From NCBI GenBank assembly GCA_014281115.1, contig JACONQ010000001.1, positions 1,364,001-1,428,000 of the forward strand: a stretch of 64,000 bases of DNA. Direction: 5' to 3'. A model generated the notes under the pieces. The model was given only the letters and a program-made list of their open reading frames with translations, searched no databases and was not told the origin of the DNA. This stretch comes from Laburnicola sp. R22_1. Taxonomy: Eukaryota; Ascomycota; Dothideomycetes; Pleosporales; Didymosphaeriaceae. The position numbers were made by a program, and so were the translations under genes. Shown here one piece after another: positions 34,219-46,517 of the stretch. Positions within the stretch are counted from its first letter, which is position 1; each line of letters opens with the position of its first letter.

Positions 34219-35774
34219 ATGCCTCACTCAGTTACGCCCGAATCTACGCCTGAGGATGAGTCCTCCCAAAGCACATCCCAAGCCGCCGTCAAAGCCGAAC
34301 CCAGCACAGAAGATATCGCGATGCAAGACGCCCCAGCTTCCGCCGAAGCCGACGACGAGGCAAAAATAAATCTGGAAGAGCTCTTCGATGACGAAGACTC
34401 CGACAGCGAGTTTGCGTCTAGCGCACCACGTAAATTCGAAGAAGCAGCTTCGCAGCCTGTGGCGACTTTGTACGCTCACTCGGTCTTCTCCAGCACCGGA
34501 TACTGACTCCTTGCAGCAAGATTTCAGATAAATCGCAATACTCCGATCCAGATGTTATGCGCGCCTTCTACCAACGTCTCTTTCCCTTTCGATACTTCTT
34601 CCAGTGGTTGAATCACTCCGCCGTGCCCACGAACGACTTCGCACACCGCGAATTTGCTTTCACACTCTCAAACGACGCGTTGCAACGATATCAATCCTTT
34701 CCGACCGCCGACATGATGCGCAAACGATGTATTGCGGATACCCCACCACGTATTGATATCGGGCCTGTATACTCCACGAACCCGCGCGACCGCAAGACGC
34801 TGCGGAAGGCAAGTGCATTCCGTCCGATCGCGAGGGAATTGGTGTTCGATATTGATATGAACGACTATGATGACATTCGGACGTGTTGTACCGGAGCAAA
34901 CATTTGTCAGAAGTGCTGGGCGTTCATCACAATGGCTATCAAGGTGGTGGACGTAGCGCTGCGCGAGGATTTTGGCTTCAAGCACATTCTGTGGATATAT
35001 TCTGGTCGAAGAGGAGCTCACGCCTGGGTGTGTGACAAGCGAGCGCGTGAAATGGATGACTCAAAGCGCCGTGCTGTTTACGGCTACCTTGAATTGCTGA
35101 GGGGAGGCGACCAGGGCGGAAAGCGAGTCAATGTACGCCGGCCACTGCATCCGCACCTAGAACGAAGCCTCAACATTCTCAAGGAGCATTTCCAGACCAC
35201 GATTCTCGCAGAACAGGACCCGTGGATCGAAGAGAATTCCGCACACCTACTGAACCTGATTCCCGACCCGACTCTTCGCGCAGCTTTGCAGAAGAAATGG
35301 GATGCCTCGCCTTCACGCCCCAGCGCATCGAAATGGGCCGATATCGACAGCGTCGCAAAGTCTGGTGCGCTCTCCAAGTCCTCAAAGGAGCTGTTGGAAG
35401 CGAAACAGGATATAGTTCTGGAGTACACCTACCCACGACTAGACGCCGACGTCGGCAAGAAACTGAACCATTTGCTCAAGGCCCCCTTCGTTGTTCACCC
35501 CGCTACTGGCCGGATATGCGTACCAATCGACCTGAGAACAGTGGATGAATTCGATCCTCTGAGTGTCCCTAAAGTTACAGAGTTGTTGGTCGAGATTGAT
35601 GAATGGAAAAGCGAGGATTCAGAGAAGAAGATGCAAGACTGGGAAAAAACCAGTTTAAAACCATACATTAATTACTTTAGAGGGTTTGTCGCAGGCCTTT
35701 TGGCGGAAGAGAAACAGAAGATCGGGGTAAAAAGGGAATGGGAAGAGAATGGGGATGCTATGGAGCTGTTCTAA
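34219..35774 (+). CDS. PRI1: DNA primase catalytic (small) subunit
   Basis: 502-aa AEP-fold primase that makes the RNA primers for DNA polymerase alpha. Exons: 34219-34469 and 34517-35774 (47-nt intron). An acidic, disordered N terminus (about 80 residues) precedes MRAFYQRLFPFRYFFQWLN, which starts the catalytic fold. The metal-binding aspartates are in FDIDMNDYDD (Asp195, Asp197). The zinc-binding cysteines are in TCCTGANICQKCW and the nucleotide-binding motif is SGRRGAHAW (246-254). Later segments RVNVRRPLHPHLERSLNILK and PFVVHPATGRICVPIDL are typical of eukaryotic PriS. All catalytic residues are present. The start is the first ATG in frame with an upstream stop-rich region. Confidence 0.96.
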
Positions 35775-36134
35775 TCATGCACAAAACATTGCATTTCTAG
35801 TTAGCATAGTAATGATCTTGTCAAGAAGCGCGTCACCGGACAGATGCCAAAACCAGATACTCTTCACGCCCATACACTTTACCACGGTGGCAACAGATGA
35901 GTTCTTGATGTCGTTCTGCTTACATGTCAGATTTCAGCTGTACCGTAGCAGTTGTCTCAGCATCTCACCATAGTCACGCTCAAACAGCACACATGCAAGC
36001 TTCCTTTGTTGAAATCCAGGACATCATTGATTGACGATCTACATGCCCTCATTGGGATAACCCTAATCAGTCCATCCCTGTGTCATCGTGCCGTGACCCC
36101 GTTTCATCATACCCACAACGCATCCCAGACGCGT
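35775..36134. other. Convergent 3' intergenic region
   Basis: 360 bp between the primase and ubiquitin-eS31 stop codons; nothing recognised. Confidence 0.5.
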
Positions 36135-37363
<1,229 letters not shown>

Positions 37364-39409
37364 ATGCTGTCCACAAACAAGCCCTCTGGCATTCAGCGCC
37401 GACGAATAATACACCGACGATTGAATTCGACACCAGCAGCATTCGAGGCACCCCAACTACGACAACTACCGACTAACATACAACAACAGCGACAACAGCG
37501 GTCAGGTATGAGTTTGGATCTCAGGGGCTTGAACCTTGAGGTAATGACCAAGCCTGACCCTGCTACCATCTCCGAGACCACGAACCCAGGATTTGGCAAC
37601 ATTCATCCAATCAAGCAGGAGGATGGTACGGTAAGTATTACTAACCTAGGACAACAACCACAGCATACTATGCAAGTAGCGCAGACGCACAGCCAGCCCC
37701 AGCCGGGCCCTTATGATACCCCTTTGCGATCTCCAGTACAGACCTCTCTCCCATCTCCCCGGACACCTCACCGGACCCTTCGGCCACAGTCTCCCTCGCA
37801 ACCTCCTCATTCTCCTTCGAAAGCTCTTACTGAGCAAAAAATAAAAGAACTACAAGAACACATACATTCAGTGTATGGTTCTTACGGACAGGTGTTCATT
37901 AATATTCTTCCAACACCAACTGCGACACCGCAGAAGCCAGCTCAGCTACCGAGCCATGAGCATTGCGACCCGCTTCCGCTTCAGCCATCTTTTACAGATT
38001 TGGCAGATATCAACCTGCAGCCGTCGTCCAGTGCTATGACTTTTAACTTCGACAACCCTGACATGGATATGGGTTACGAATCATCATCATATTACACGTC
38101 AGACGCCGTCTCACCATCACCTGTGTCCTCGCCTCAGCAGAAATCAATGCAGACGTTCCTAGACAACATTCCAGAACTTCCCGTCCAGGAAAGCATTGCG
38201 GAGTTACCGGCTCACGGCATGGCGTTCTCCAATACTTCGTCATTTCCTCAGCCTTGTGCATCCATGCCAGTAAACGGCTTGCCTATGCCAACGACCGGTT
38301 TATCTCGCCCCGAACTATTGGCCGACCTCGAAGTAGACGCCAGTCTCGAATATACTGGAATATCTCCAGAAGAGGTGCAACGCTACATCAGCGAACAAGA
38401 TCCAACAACCAACAAGTGGACCTGTCTTTACCCAGAGTGTGGTAAAGTCTTTGGTCGAAGAGAGAACATCCGTTCGCACGTCCAAACGCATCTTGGCGAC
38501 AGGCAATTCAAATGCAATGGATGTGGGAAAAAGTTCGTTCGCCAGCATGATCTCAAGCGACATGCAAAAATTCATACCGGCAACAAACCATACAAGTGCC
38601 CCTGCGGTGCTGGGTTTGCTAGGCAAGACGCATTGACGCGTCATCGACAGCGCGGTATGTGCGTGGGGGGTTTCGCAGACGTCGTTCGAAAACAAGCAAA
38701 ACGGGGCCGTCCAAAAAAGAACCGTCCAGACATGGAAGAGCGCGTGGAAAAAGCCAATAAAACCCGCCGCGCGTTAGCTTCTACGGCATCATCGGTCTCT
38801 GCGGGCTCGCCTGCGTCAGAACCACGCTCCTCGCCACCTCCGTTCGATGACCTCCTGGAAGCACAGTCTATGTCGAGATTACTCTCGGAGACGGCAAGCT
38901 TTGACGATCGCATGAACTCGACAATGGACCAATTTAGGTAAGTAAACTCTTTGGTTCATTGGGTCTTCGCTCACAATCGTAACAGCTTTGAGTCCGAATC
39001 CAGTTCTTATGTCCAAGAACCCAACATGACAGCATCTAGTTTTGCATCCTCCAGCTCCTACGCTGGAGATGCGGCGTCGATGGTTCTCTTGCAGCAGCTC
39101 TCTCAGCATACCCACACGCCTCCCATGTCGCCCGCCAATTATCGACCGCACTCATCTGGGTCGACTGACAATGGAAAACCAGTTCATTCAAGTCCACTCA
39201 AGGGCTCATCCACGCCGTCTCGGACATCTACACAGTCGAATCCGTTCACAACTCCGCCTACATCACCTGTGGAGCCTCAAGACGAGCTTGAAGAGCTTTT
39301 TGAGCTACCGGACAACTCTTGCTCCCAATTCGACCTGGAAATGAAGGCGATGAGCGATTTTACTTCGATAGATGCCTCAACCTACGACTTTCTGGACTTT
39401 ACTGTGTGA
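37364..39409 (+). CDS. C2H2 zinc-finger transcription factor of the Swi5/Ace2 type
   Basis: 665-aa factor. Exons: 37364-38937 and 38986-39409 (48-nt intron). A long Pro/Gln/Ser-rich N-terminal part precedes three fingers: C354-x4-C359..H372-x3-H376, C384-x2-C387..H400-x3-H404 and an atypical third, C412-x-C414..H427-x5-C433. The order and the unusual third finger (YKCPCGAGFARQDALTRH) match the yeast Swi5/Ace2 DNA-binding domain. A basic AT-hook-like KRGRPKKNRP follows at about 445-454. Yeast members control daughter-specific and cell-separation genes; in filamentous fungi relatives affect growth and pigmentation. The exact target set here is unknown. The start at 37364 is preferred because conservation-like sequence (MLSTNKPSGIQRRR) begins there; an in-frame ATG also exists at 37262. 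Confidence 0.87.
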
Positions 39410-40155
39410 ATCCAACATATGCTTCTCTAGAGACCGCTGTTGTATAATATTTTGGGATTTTACGAACGTAATGACTCGGCGTTCTAACATCTCAGGGAGA
39501 CCATCTACTGGCTTGGTTGGGCAATCGGCGAACGGGTTTTGGCGGGTACCTTGGCTACTGGATGCTGCTCTCACGACAGAATGAACATTCTTGATATTGT
39601 TTTATAGGGTTCGTTTACCAACGCTCTTTATTCGTTGTTTTGGTGGAGCGGGCGACGAGGTCGGATTAACATTCTCTGTTTTCGCCCTTGGGCATATCGA
39701 TTTGAATGGATAGTACAGATAGCTATTCTCCGGAACAAATTCCATCACAAATTCCCCATGGCAAGTGGGAGCTCCTAAGAAAGGACGACGCTGATCTATT
39801 GGCAACGGGGACAGCTTTCCGGTGCGTTTGTGACGATGTATAGGAGAATGCGGAACTGTACGCGAAACAATCCATTTGACTGCCGTCGACATCGTTGCCG
39901 TGCTTCTATGTTACCCCTTTCTATGTTACATGGGGAATTGAACCAGGAGTCTAGGCGAGAACATCCCACAACGAAATGAATCTCTATGCGAGACCATATG
40001 ATAGCAGAAAATGAAGAACCCTCCGATTCCAGCCTAAACTACCCTATAACGCCCTTGATACAGTACTAGAACAAGAATATGAGTACTGCGCGTTACCCCA
40101 GGGTAGGCGATACGAAGGCCGAGGATGTACTCCAACTTTTGTTTAGCAGCTGTAG
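39410..40155. other. Convergent intergenic region
   Basis: 746 bp with no supported gene. A 96-codon minus frame (39602-39892) starts with ATG but shows no family pattern. Confidence 0.45.
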
Positions 40156-40929
40156 CTACGATCCGGAGTGGCTGATATCGATGCTATAGAAGTGCACCTC
40201 GTTGGGGCTATCTCCTTGATTGTAGTTCCCGGCTTTGAAATAACTCGCTGGGCTCTGTAAACCGCCTGTGCTCAAAAACTGAAACTCCTTGCCGTTGATA
40301 GCAACACTGAGTTTGTTCTTCTCATACCGAATCTCGTACGTAAACTGCTCGCCAATTGCGACTTTGCCCACCTCGTTGTACTCCAAACTGCTGACGTTGG
40401 GAATCTGCGACACTCCCATGGTGATGACGCCTTTCTTGTTGATGAAGAGTTCGCAGACAGGCTTCTTGGGAGATAGGATCTGCCCGACAACAGTGCCGTA
40501 CTTCGAGTAATCGGCCTTTACCACTTTGAGAGATGCGCGGAGACGGTTCACGGGCACGTTAGGGGACCAGCTTTTCGGTGAGTTTTCGCGGAGCTCGGTG
40601 CGGCAATGTTTGCTACCGCTAGTGGTGACACAGCCGGCGCTATCTGGTGAGCCAGGTACTTTCATGACGAGTGCACCGTCGGAGGAGGTGTAGAAGAATT
40701 TGTCATTCTGCCAGCCATCACAGCCGGATAGCTTGTCGGCGGTAATTTGGTCGGGTTTCTTGTCGCTGCCGATGGGAAGTTGTAAAGTGAATTTAGAGAG
40801 GTCGAAGTTGCCGCCCGGTGCGCAGGAGGGGTTCAGGTCGCGGATTGCGAGGGGTACCGGGTTCGGCGCTGGGGCTGCGAGAGCGAGCCCCAAGAGGAGG
40901 CATATGGCTGATGCTGTGAGGGAGGACAT
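40156..40929 (-). CDS. Secreted alginate-lyase-like polysaccharide lyase (PL7 type)
   Basis: 257-aa secreted protein from a single exon. Residues 1-18 form a signal peptide (ICLLLGLALAA), followed by a short pro-like APAPNPVPLAIR stretch. The rest is a beta-jelly-roll lyase domain of the alginate lyase 2 type. Two family motifs are clear: RTELR at 110-114, and YFKAGNYNQ at 230-238, which contains the tyrosine that usually acts in catalysis. The third motif, normally QIH, reads QIL (150-152), so the usual histidine is absent. The protein therefore either uses a variant mechanism or substrate (for example a glucuronan-type polyuronate, as in the related PL20 fold) or has lost activity. Its neighbours give no pathway. 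Confidence 0.85.
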   Translation of the reverse strand: MSSLTASAICLLLGLALAAPAPNPVPLAIRDLNPSCAPGGNFDLSKFTLQLPIGSDKKPDQITADKLSGCDGWQNDKFFYTSSDGALVMKVPGSPDSAGCVTTSGSKHCRTELRENSPKSWSPNVPVNRLRASLKVVKADYSKYGTVVGQILSPKKPVCELFINKKGVITMGVSQIPNVSSLEYNEVGKVAIGEQFTYEIRYEKNKLSVAINGKEFQFLSTGGLQSPASYFKAGNYNQGDSPNEVHFYSIDISHSGS

Positions 40930-42331
40930 GGTCGATAGTGTTGGTTGCTTTACTGTATATAAGTAGTGGAACGAGTGTGGAAGAAAGGGACGGTTGCTGC
41001 TTTTTTTTTGGTGAGTTGAAGTGAAGGTAGGAATTAAATCTAGCGAGACTAAGATTTACTTATAAGGATCTAGAGTTCGAATTCTTACTCATATGCTTGC
41101 TCTGAACTTAGGGCTGCTCGACTGCTCGATAAGCATCCGTAGGTACATGTTTAAAATCATTCCCGACGACAACGATCAGCAACTGAGAGCTCAGACAGTT
41201 AATGCGGCTATATTAGGTTGTAGAGAACCGCATTAGGACTTCTGAATCCGTATACCGGGTTGAGTAAGCAGGGGCATGTCCGATCCGACCCCTGCTTACA
41301 TTTCTTGACACCGGATCGCGTGTTTACCTAGCTCGCAATTTGTTTCAGTGGTCAATTGCCGTAGTTTATCGGTGCACATACTAGGCTACAATGTTTGAGA
41401 AGTATGCGATGATGGATTGATGGTGGAAAGCTGTGACATGCATACCCAAGGTATACAGCTACAAGACAAACGTTTGAGTACATATGGCCTTTGCGTCACC
41501 TATCCAGGGTAACACACAGTACTCAGGCTTTTGTTCTAGCACTTGAGTACAGTGTGATGCACTGATTCTGCTGTGGAACTCCGACAAAACAAGCAAACGT
41601 ACCATGTTAGGCATCCCGCAAAGCATCGATCGTAGGGAAGGGATAGGTGTTCTCAATCCTATTCAACTTAGGCGTTATATGGAGTAGTTGCACTGAACAA
41701 TGCAGTGTGTGGGGATGTTGAAAGGGTGAAGCCTTGAAGGCACGAAGGGTCATCGTGTGGGCCGTCGAGAGCTAGGCAGAATTGAACCTAGCATACGTGA
41801 CGTCGGGATCACTGCACCTCGGATTGGGAACACCGTCCCAAGTCTGGATAATACATGTACTCGAAGTGTTACGCGAGTTACCTTGAGCTGTTCCCTTGTA
41901 CCTAGTAGCTAAGTCACACGACCGAACGGAGGAAGAGGCATGCGAAGAAGAGAGCTTTTATTTCGAGAAGTTGTCGATGGCGGCTGTGTATTATACCGTG
42001 TGTAGAGGACTCAAAGTAATGTCCAGAAGAGCGGTGTTAACACGAGCGAATAGAAGCGCCATTCCCAACCCCGCGCAGAGCAGCACGGGCACGAGAATCT
42101 TGTAGTGCCTACCTATGTATGTAGGTACGTACTTGGGCGACCAGTTGGCTGGAGCGGTTGCTGGGGGAACGACAACCCGAGCTGCATTCGGCGCAAGCGC
42201 CCGCGGCGGCATCAACACGGCACTGCATCTGCGCCCGCGCTCGACAACGACAACGCGCCCAGTAAGCCTTTCAGGTTTATATTTTGTGCTGGCCGGGCTT
42301 TTCTTCTTTGTTTTGTGACTCCACCGCCGCC
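40930..42331. other. Intergenic region, 1.4 kb
   Basis: Promoters of the lyase (-) and of the Bub1/Mad3 gene (+). Positions about 41050-41095 resemble the 3' half of a tRNA (see findings). No other gene is recognised. Confidence 0.45.
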
Positions 42332-45300
42332 ATGGGCTCCGACGATCTGATCGACTTTGAGATCATCGAGAACCAAAAGGAGAACATCCAGTCGCTGCCC
42401 AGCGGCCGCTCTGCAAAAGCGCTCGCACAGCTCTACACACCACCGCTGTCTAGCGCTGCAGGAAAGACACCCTCCCCGTCACAAACACAGGATGCGCACA
42501 ACGCGACGCGCCAAAAATTCGAGCAGGAGCTGCAGGCCATCGACGACTCGGACGACCCCCTCGACGTTTACGATCGGTACGTCAAGTGGACACTGGACGC
42601 GTATCCCTCGGCGCAGAACACACCGCAGTCGCAGCTCTGTCCGCTACTAGAGCGTGCAACGAAGGCCTTCCAGTCATCGCCGCACTACAAGAACGACCCC
42701 CGCTACCTTAAGCTGTGGCTACATTACATCCACCTGTTCTCCGATACGCCACGCGAGACGTTCGCATACCTTGCGCGACATAACATCGGCGATGGGCTCG
42801 CTCTCTTCTACGAGGAGTTCGCAGCTTGGCTCGAGACGGCAGGCCGATGGACACAGGCGCAAGAGGTGTACGACATGGGGATTGACAAAGAGGCACGCCC
42901 TGTCGAGCGTCTGGTTCGAAAATATGGCGAATTTCAGCACCGATTCGAGAGTCGGCCACAGCAAGGCCCCGAGCCTACGAGTCCTGCCCTGCCGACAGTG
43001 CGACCGGCCCTCGCAGCGAAACTCGACCCATTTTCGCATACCTCACCGGGCCCTGCCGACCCACAAGCGTTGAATCGAGCGCAAATAGGAGGCGGCTCTC
43101 AAAAGTCTGGTAAAGCGAAGCTTGCCATCTTCTCAGACGGCGACGAGCCACCAAAACCCGGTTCTAGTGGAAGCTCGAGAGGGTGGGACAGCATTGGATC
43201 ACTGGCGGATCGCAAGAAGGAAAACACTACCGAGGCGCGATCCTGGGTGGGCGAGACGTTGAAGGTTGGAAAGAAGAATACCGGCGCTCAAAAGATGATG
43301 ATTTTCAAGGATGAGGTAAGTCTTACGAACCCACCATACCCCTACACATATTTACTAGCACAGGACTAACGGGTTTGGCGTTTGCCTTTATGTAATTCAG
43401 ACTACATTAGTACCTAATGACGAACAATCAGTACCTCAACGAAGGCATCCGGATCAGCGCACTGTCAACGCACGGACCGGTAGGGTCGAGGTTGTTTTGG
43501 TGAATCTTGAACATGTGTACCCTGGTCGTGACTTGGAGTACTCTTTTGAAGAGTTGCGGGCCAAGCGCCGCGGATGGTTGGATATGGACTGGGCAACTAT
43601 TCGGCGAGAGGAGCGGGCAAAGGCTAACGAGACAATGCTGGCCAATCTAGATGAGGAGTCTGTGTCACAAGCAGCGCTTTCACCTCTAGGGGGGATCCAG
43701 AAGAAAATTGGCAAGAAGATCCAGGTTCATGTGGACGAAGAAGCTGGACCGGCAGTAGCGCCTCTGGTACTCAAGGATGACCAGCCGAGAGCTAGCGAAA
43801 CGCTTCGAATTCACGTGGACAGTAAACTACCAACACAAGATGGACCCTCAGCACCGAAAGAAAACGAGAAGAATACTGGTAGTATGCTAAAGGTCCATAC
43901 GGACGAACAGTTGACGTCACAATCAACACCTCCGGCGTCGAAAGAAGAGCAAACGGCTAGCAAAGCGTTTCACGTCCTTGCGGATGAAGAACCAAAAACA
44001 CAGGCGACAGCACCGTCCCCAGCAAAGCCTCAGAGGGAGATACTCAAAATACAGACTGTACCTTTGAAGGGCAGCATCGAAGACGACCTCATCTTGAACG
44101 ATGAGAACACTCCCCCTTCTCAAATGGAGATTGAGAGGGTGAAGGCGACCAAGAAGGCTAGACGGGAAGAGCGCGCCAATCGGACTCGCAAGATCAAAGT
44201 CATGGAGGTCAAGGAGATCAGAGGCGAGACGCAGACTAGTGAGTGATGGATCATTTACTATCTCTGAGGGCTCTTCAAAACTAACATGACTGCAGTCCAA
44301 ACAAATCTGGATTCTCCAACGGGCCGCAAGATTCGACGTAAAAAGATCGGTAAAGAGGCAACAATGACACTGCATACTAAAGAAGCCATGGACGAGATCT
44401 ATGACATATTCATTGAACCGCTCAAAGAAACCACAGAAGCAGTCAGCGAAGCTCAGAGTGAAGAAGAGAGCAGCGACGATGACGATGACGATGATTACAA
44501 TAGTGCTGGGGAAAGCACTGGAACGGGTCATCTCTCTGGCGCCACAAGTGAGTTTGGAGATGAGACCACGGCCGCAGACTTTACTCTAGGCTCGACGTTA
44601 GGAGAAGATGAAGTCGACGAGAGTGACGCAGACGACACCGATACTAAAAGCGTCTCAGCATGGTCTGAATTCACCGAAAGCAAACATGTGCCCTATGGTC
44701 ATAGAGGTACTGAATCTGAGGACGCAGAGCAGGGTTCGGAAGATGAATCTTTCGAAGAAATCTCGCGCTCGGCAAGGCATACAGAAGAGCAGCCCCAGGA
44801 TCTCACCACGCCCACCTCTCCAGAACTCCCCTCGCATTCATTACCAACACGCTTCGTACCTGTGCCTCCGGAAGAATATGATATGCCAAAAGGACCATAT
44901 CGCGACCCCGTTATAGCTGCCAACAATCGTCTGCCATTTATGACGCCTATCGTTGAGAGAACAGAATCATCTCTTGGAATCGCCACCGCCCATGCCCAAA
45001 AGGACTATTTCTCGGCGAAAACTCCGTCACGATCCAAAGGCACGCCGGCTATTCTTGAAGATGACGACGAGCCATGGAGTAGTCCTTTTCACGAAGTTCT
45101 GGCGCAACCAGGTAATGGCGCAGGAAAAGTCGCAAAGCTCGCTCTTCGGGAGGCAAAACCAGTGAAAGAACCTCTCGATGAGTTGGAGCCAGCGGTGCCC
45201 ACCAGGAAAGATGGCACCAAAGATGTGAAGCCAAAAGGTCCCATCATACAAGACGCGCAGTGCAATCCTGTCGACGAAGCCATTCGAGAAGTAGTTTTAC

Positions 45301-46517
45301 GAGAGATACAACCCCCACTATCTTCGTACGATGGCTACTTTGCGGATACTGAGCGTACTTACGGGAAAAGCTCAGAGATCAGAAAGTATACGAGAGCTGT
45401 TTCTAAAATGAGCGGCCGAACTTCGAGTGATAAGACTACAACCAACCTCACGGTACCACCCACTCTGCGCTTCCAAGGTACGAACAGGATGTACATTGTC
45501 AAGAAGGAACTCGGAAAGGGGGCCTTTGCTCCGGTTTACCTGGTCGAGAGCGCTTCTGTAGACGAAGACGGGGACAAGAACCAGCCAGTGCAAATGGGCA
45601 AGGGCGAGTTCGGGCTCAAGCGCCATTCACTAGAAGCACTCAAGATGGAGGAGCCGCCCTCACCATGGGAGTTCTACATCATGCGGCAAGCTAAACGACG
45701 ACTGGGTGTTTCTCGCGCAGTGGATTCAGTAATCCAGGCCTACGAGATGCACATGTTCAAAGATGAGTGCTACTTGGTGGAGGAATTCAGGGACCAGGGC
45801 ACCTTGCTGGACTTGGTGAACATCGCTCGCGCGGACAATGGTGTCATGGACGAACAACTCGCGATGTTTTTCACCGTCGAACTGTTCCGGACGGTTGAGG
45901 CCTTGCACTCTAAAGGGGTAATCCATGGCGACTTGAAGTCCGACAACATTCTCGTTCGTTTTGACGCGTTATCAAAGGAAGAGCAGTGGGACTCTCAGTA
46001 CAGGCGCGACGGTCGCGACGGATGGGCAGCCAAGGGTATCACACTCATCGACTTCGGCCGCGGCATCGACATGAAAGTCTTTAAACCAGAGGTGCAATTC
46101 ATCGCCGACTGGCCTACCACCGAAGCCGACTGCAACGAAATGCGAGAGCTCCGGCCTTGGACATATCAAATCGACTACCATGGTCTTGCAGGCATTATCC
46201 ACAACCTACTCTTCGGCAAGTACATCTCGACTATTGCAGAGAGGGCCGCTACGCTCGGTGCCGGAGCGACGAAAACGTATCGCATCAAAGAAAGCCTGAA
46301 GAGGTATTGGCAGACTGAGATCTGGCAGGAGGCTTTGGATTTGTTATTGAATCCTCTGATGCACCTGGAAGGCGAGGAAGGGCAGAGAATGCCGGTCACA
46401 AGGGGGATGAAGGAAGTGAGGGAGAAGATGGAAGTTTGGTTGGAAAGCAACTGTGAGAAGGGGGTAGGGCTGAAAGCATTGGTAAGGCGGATGGAGGAGG
46501 CCGTAAGAAAGAGGTGA
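42332..46517 (+). CDS. BUB1: Spindle-checkpoint kinase Bub1/Mad3 (MadBub)
   Basis: 1,347-aa checkpoint protein that acts at kinetochores to delay anaphase. Exons: 42332-43315, 43401-44238, 44296-46517; introns are 85 and 57 nt. The N terminus carries a KEN box (residues 16-18, NQKENIQ) and then the Mad3/Bub1 TPR region (about 55-200; PLDVYDRYVKWTLDAYP, RYLKLWLHYIHLFSDTPRE). A second KEN lies at 296-298. The GLEBS-like/linker part includes LVPNDEQSVPQRH, VNLEHVYPGRDLEYSFEELR and MTLHTKEAMDEIYDIF. An acidic run of Asp follows. The C-terminal kinase domain (about 1000-1340) is intact: ELGKGAFAPVYLVE, lysine in EALKMEEPP, HGDLKSDNILVR and LIDFGRGID. KEN boxes are usually on Mad3/BubR1, the kinase on Bub1; here one gene has both. 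The ATG lies in a CCGCCATGGG context. Confidence 0.95.

Noticed and set aside
39602..39892. 96-codon minus frame with ATG
   Set aside because: No family pattern, in a convergent 3' region; chance is the simpler explanation.
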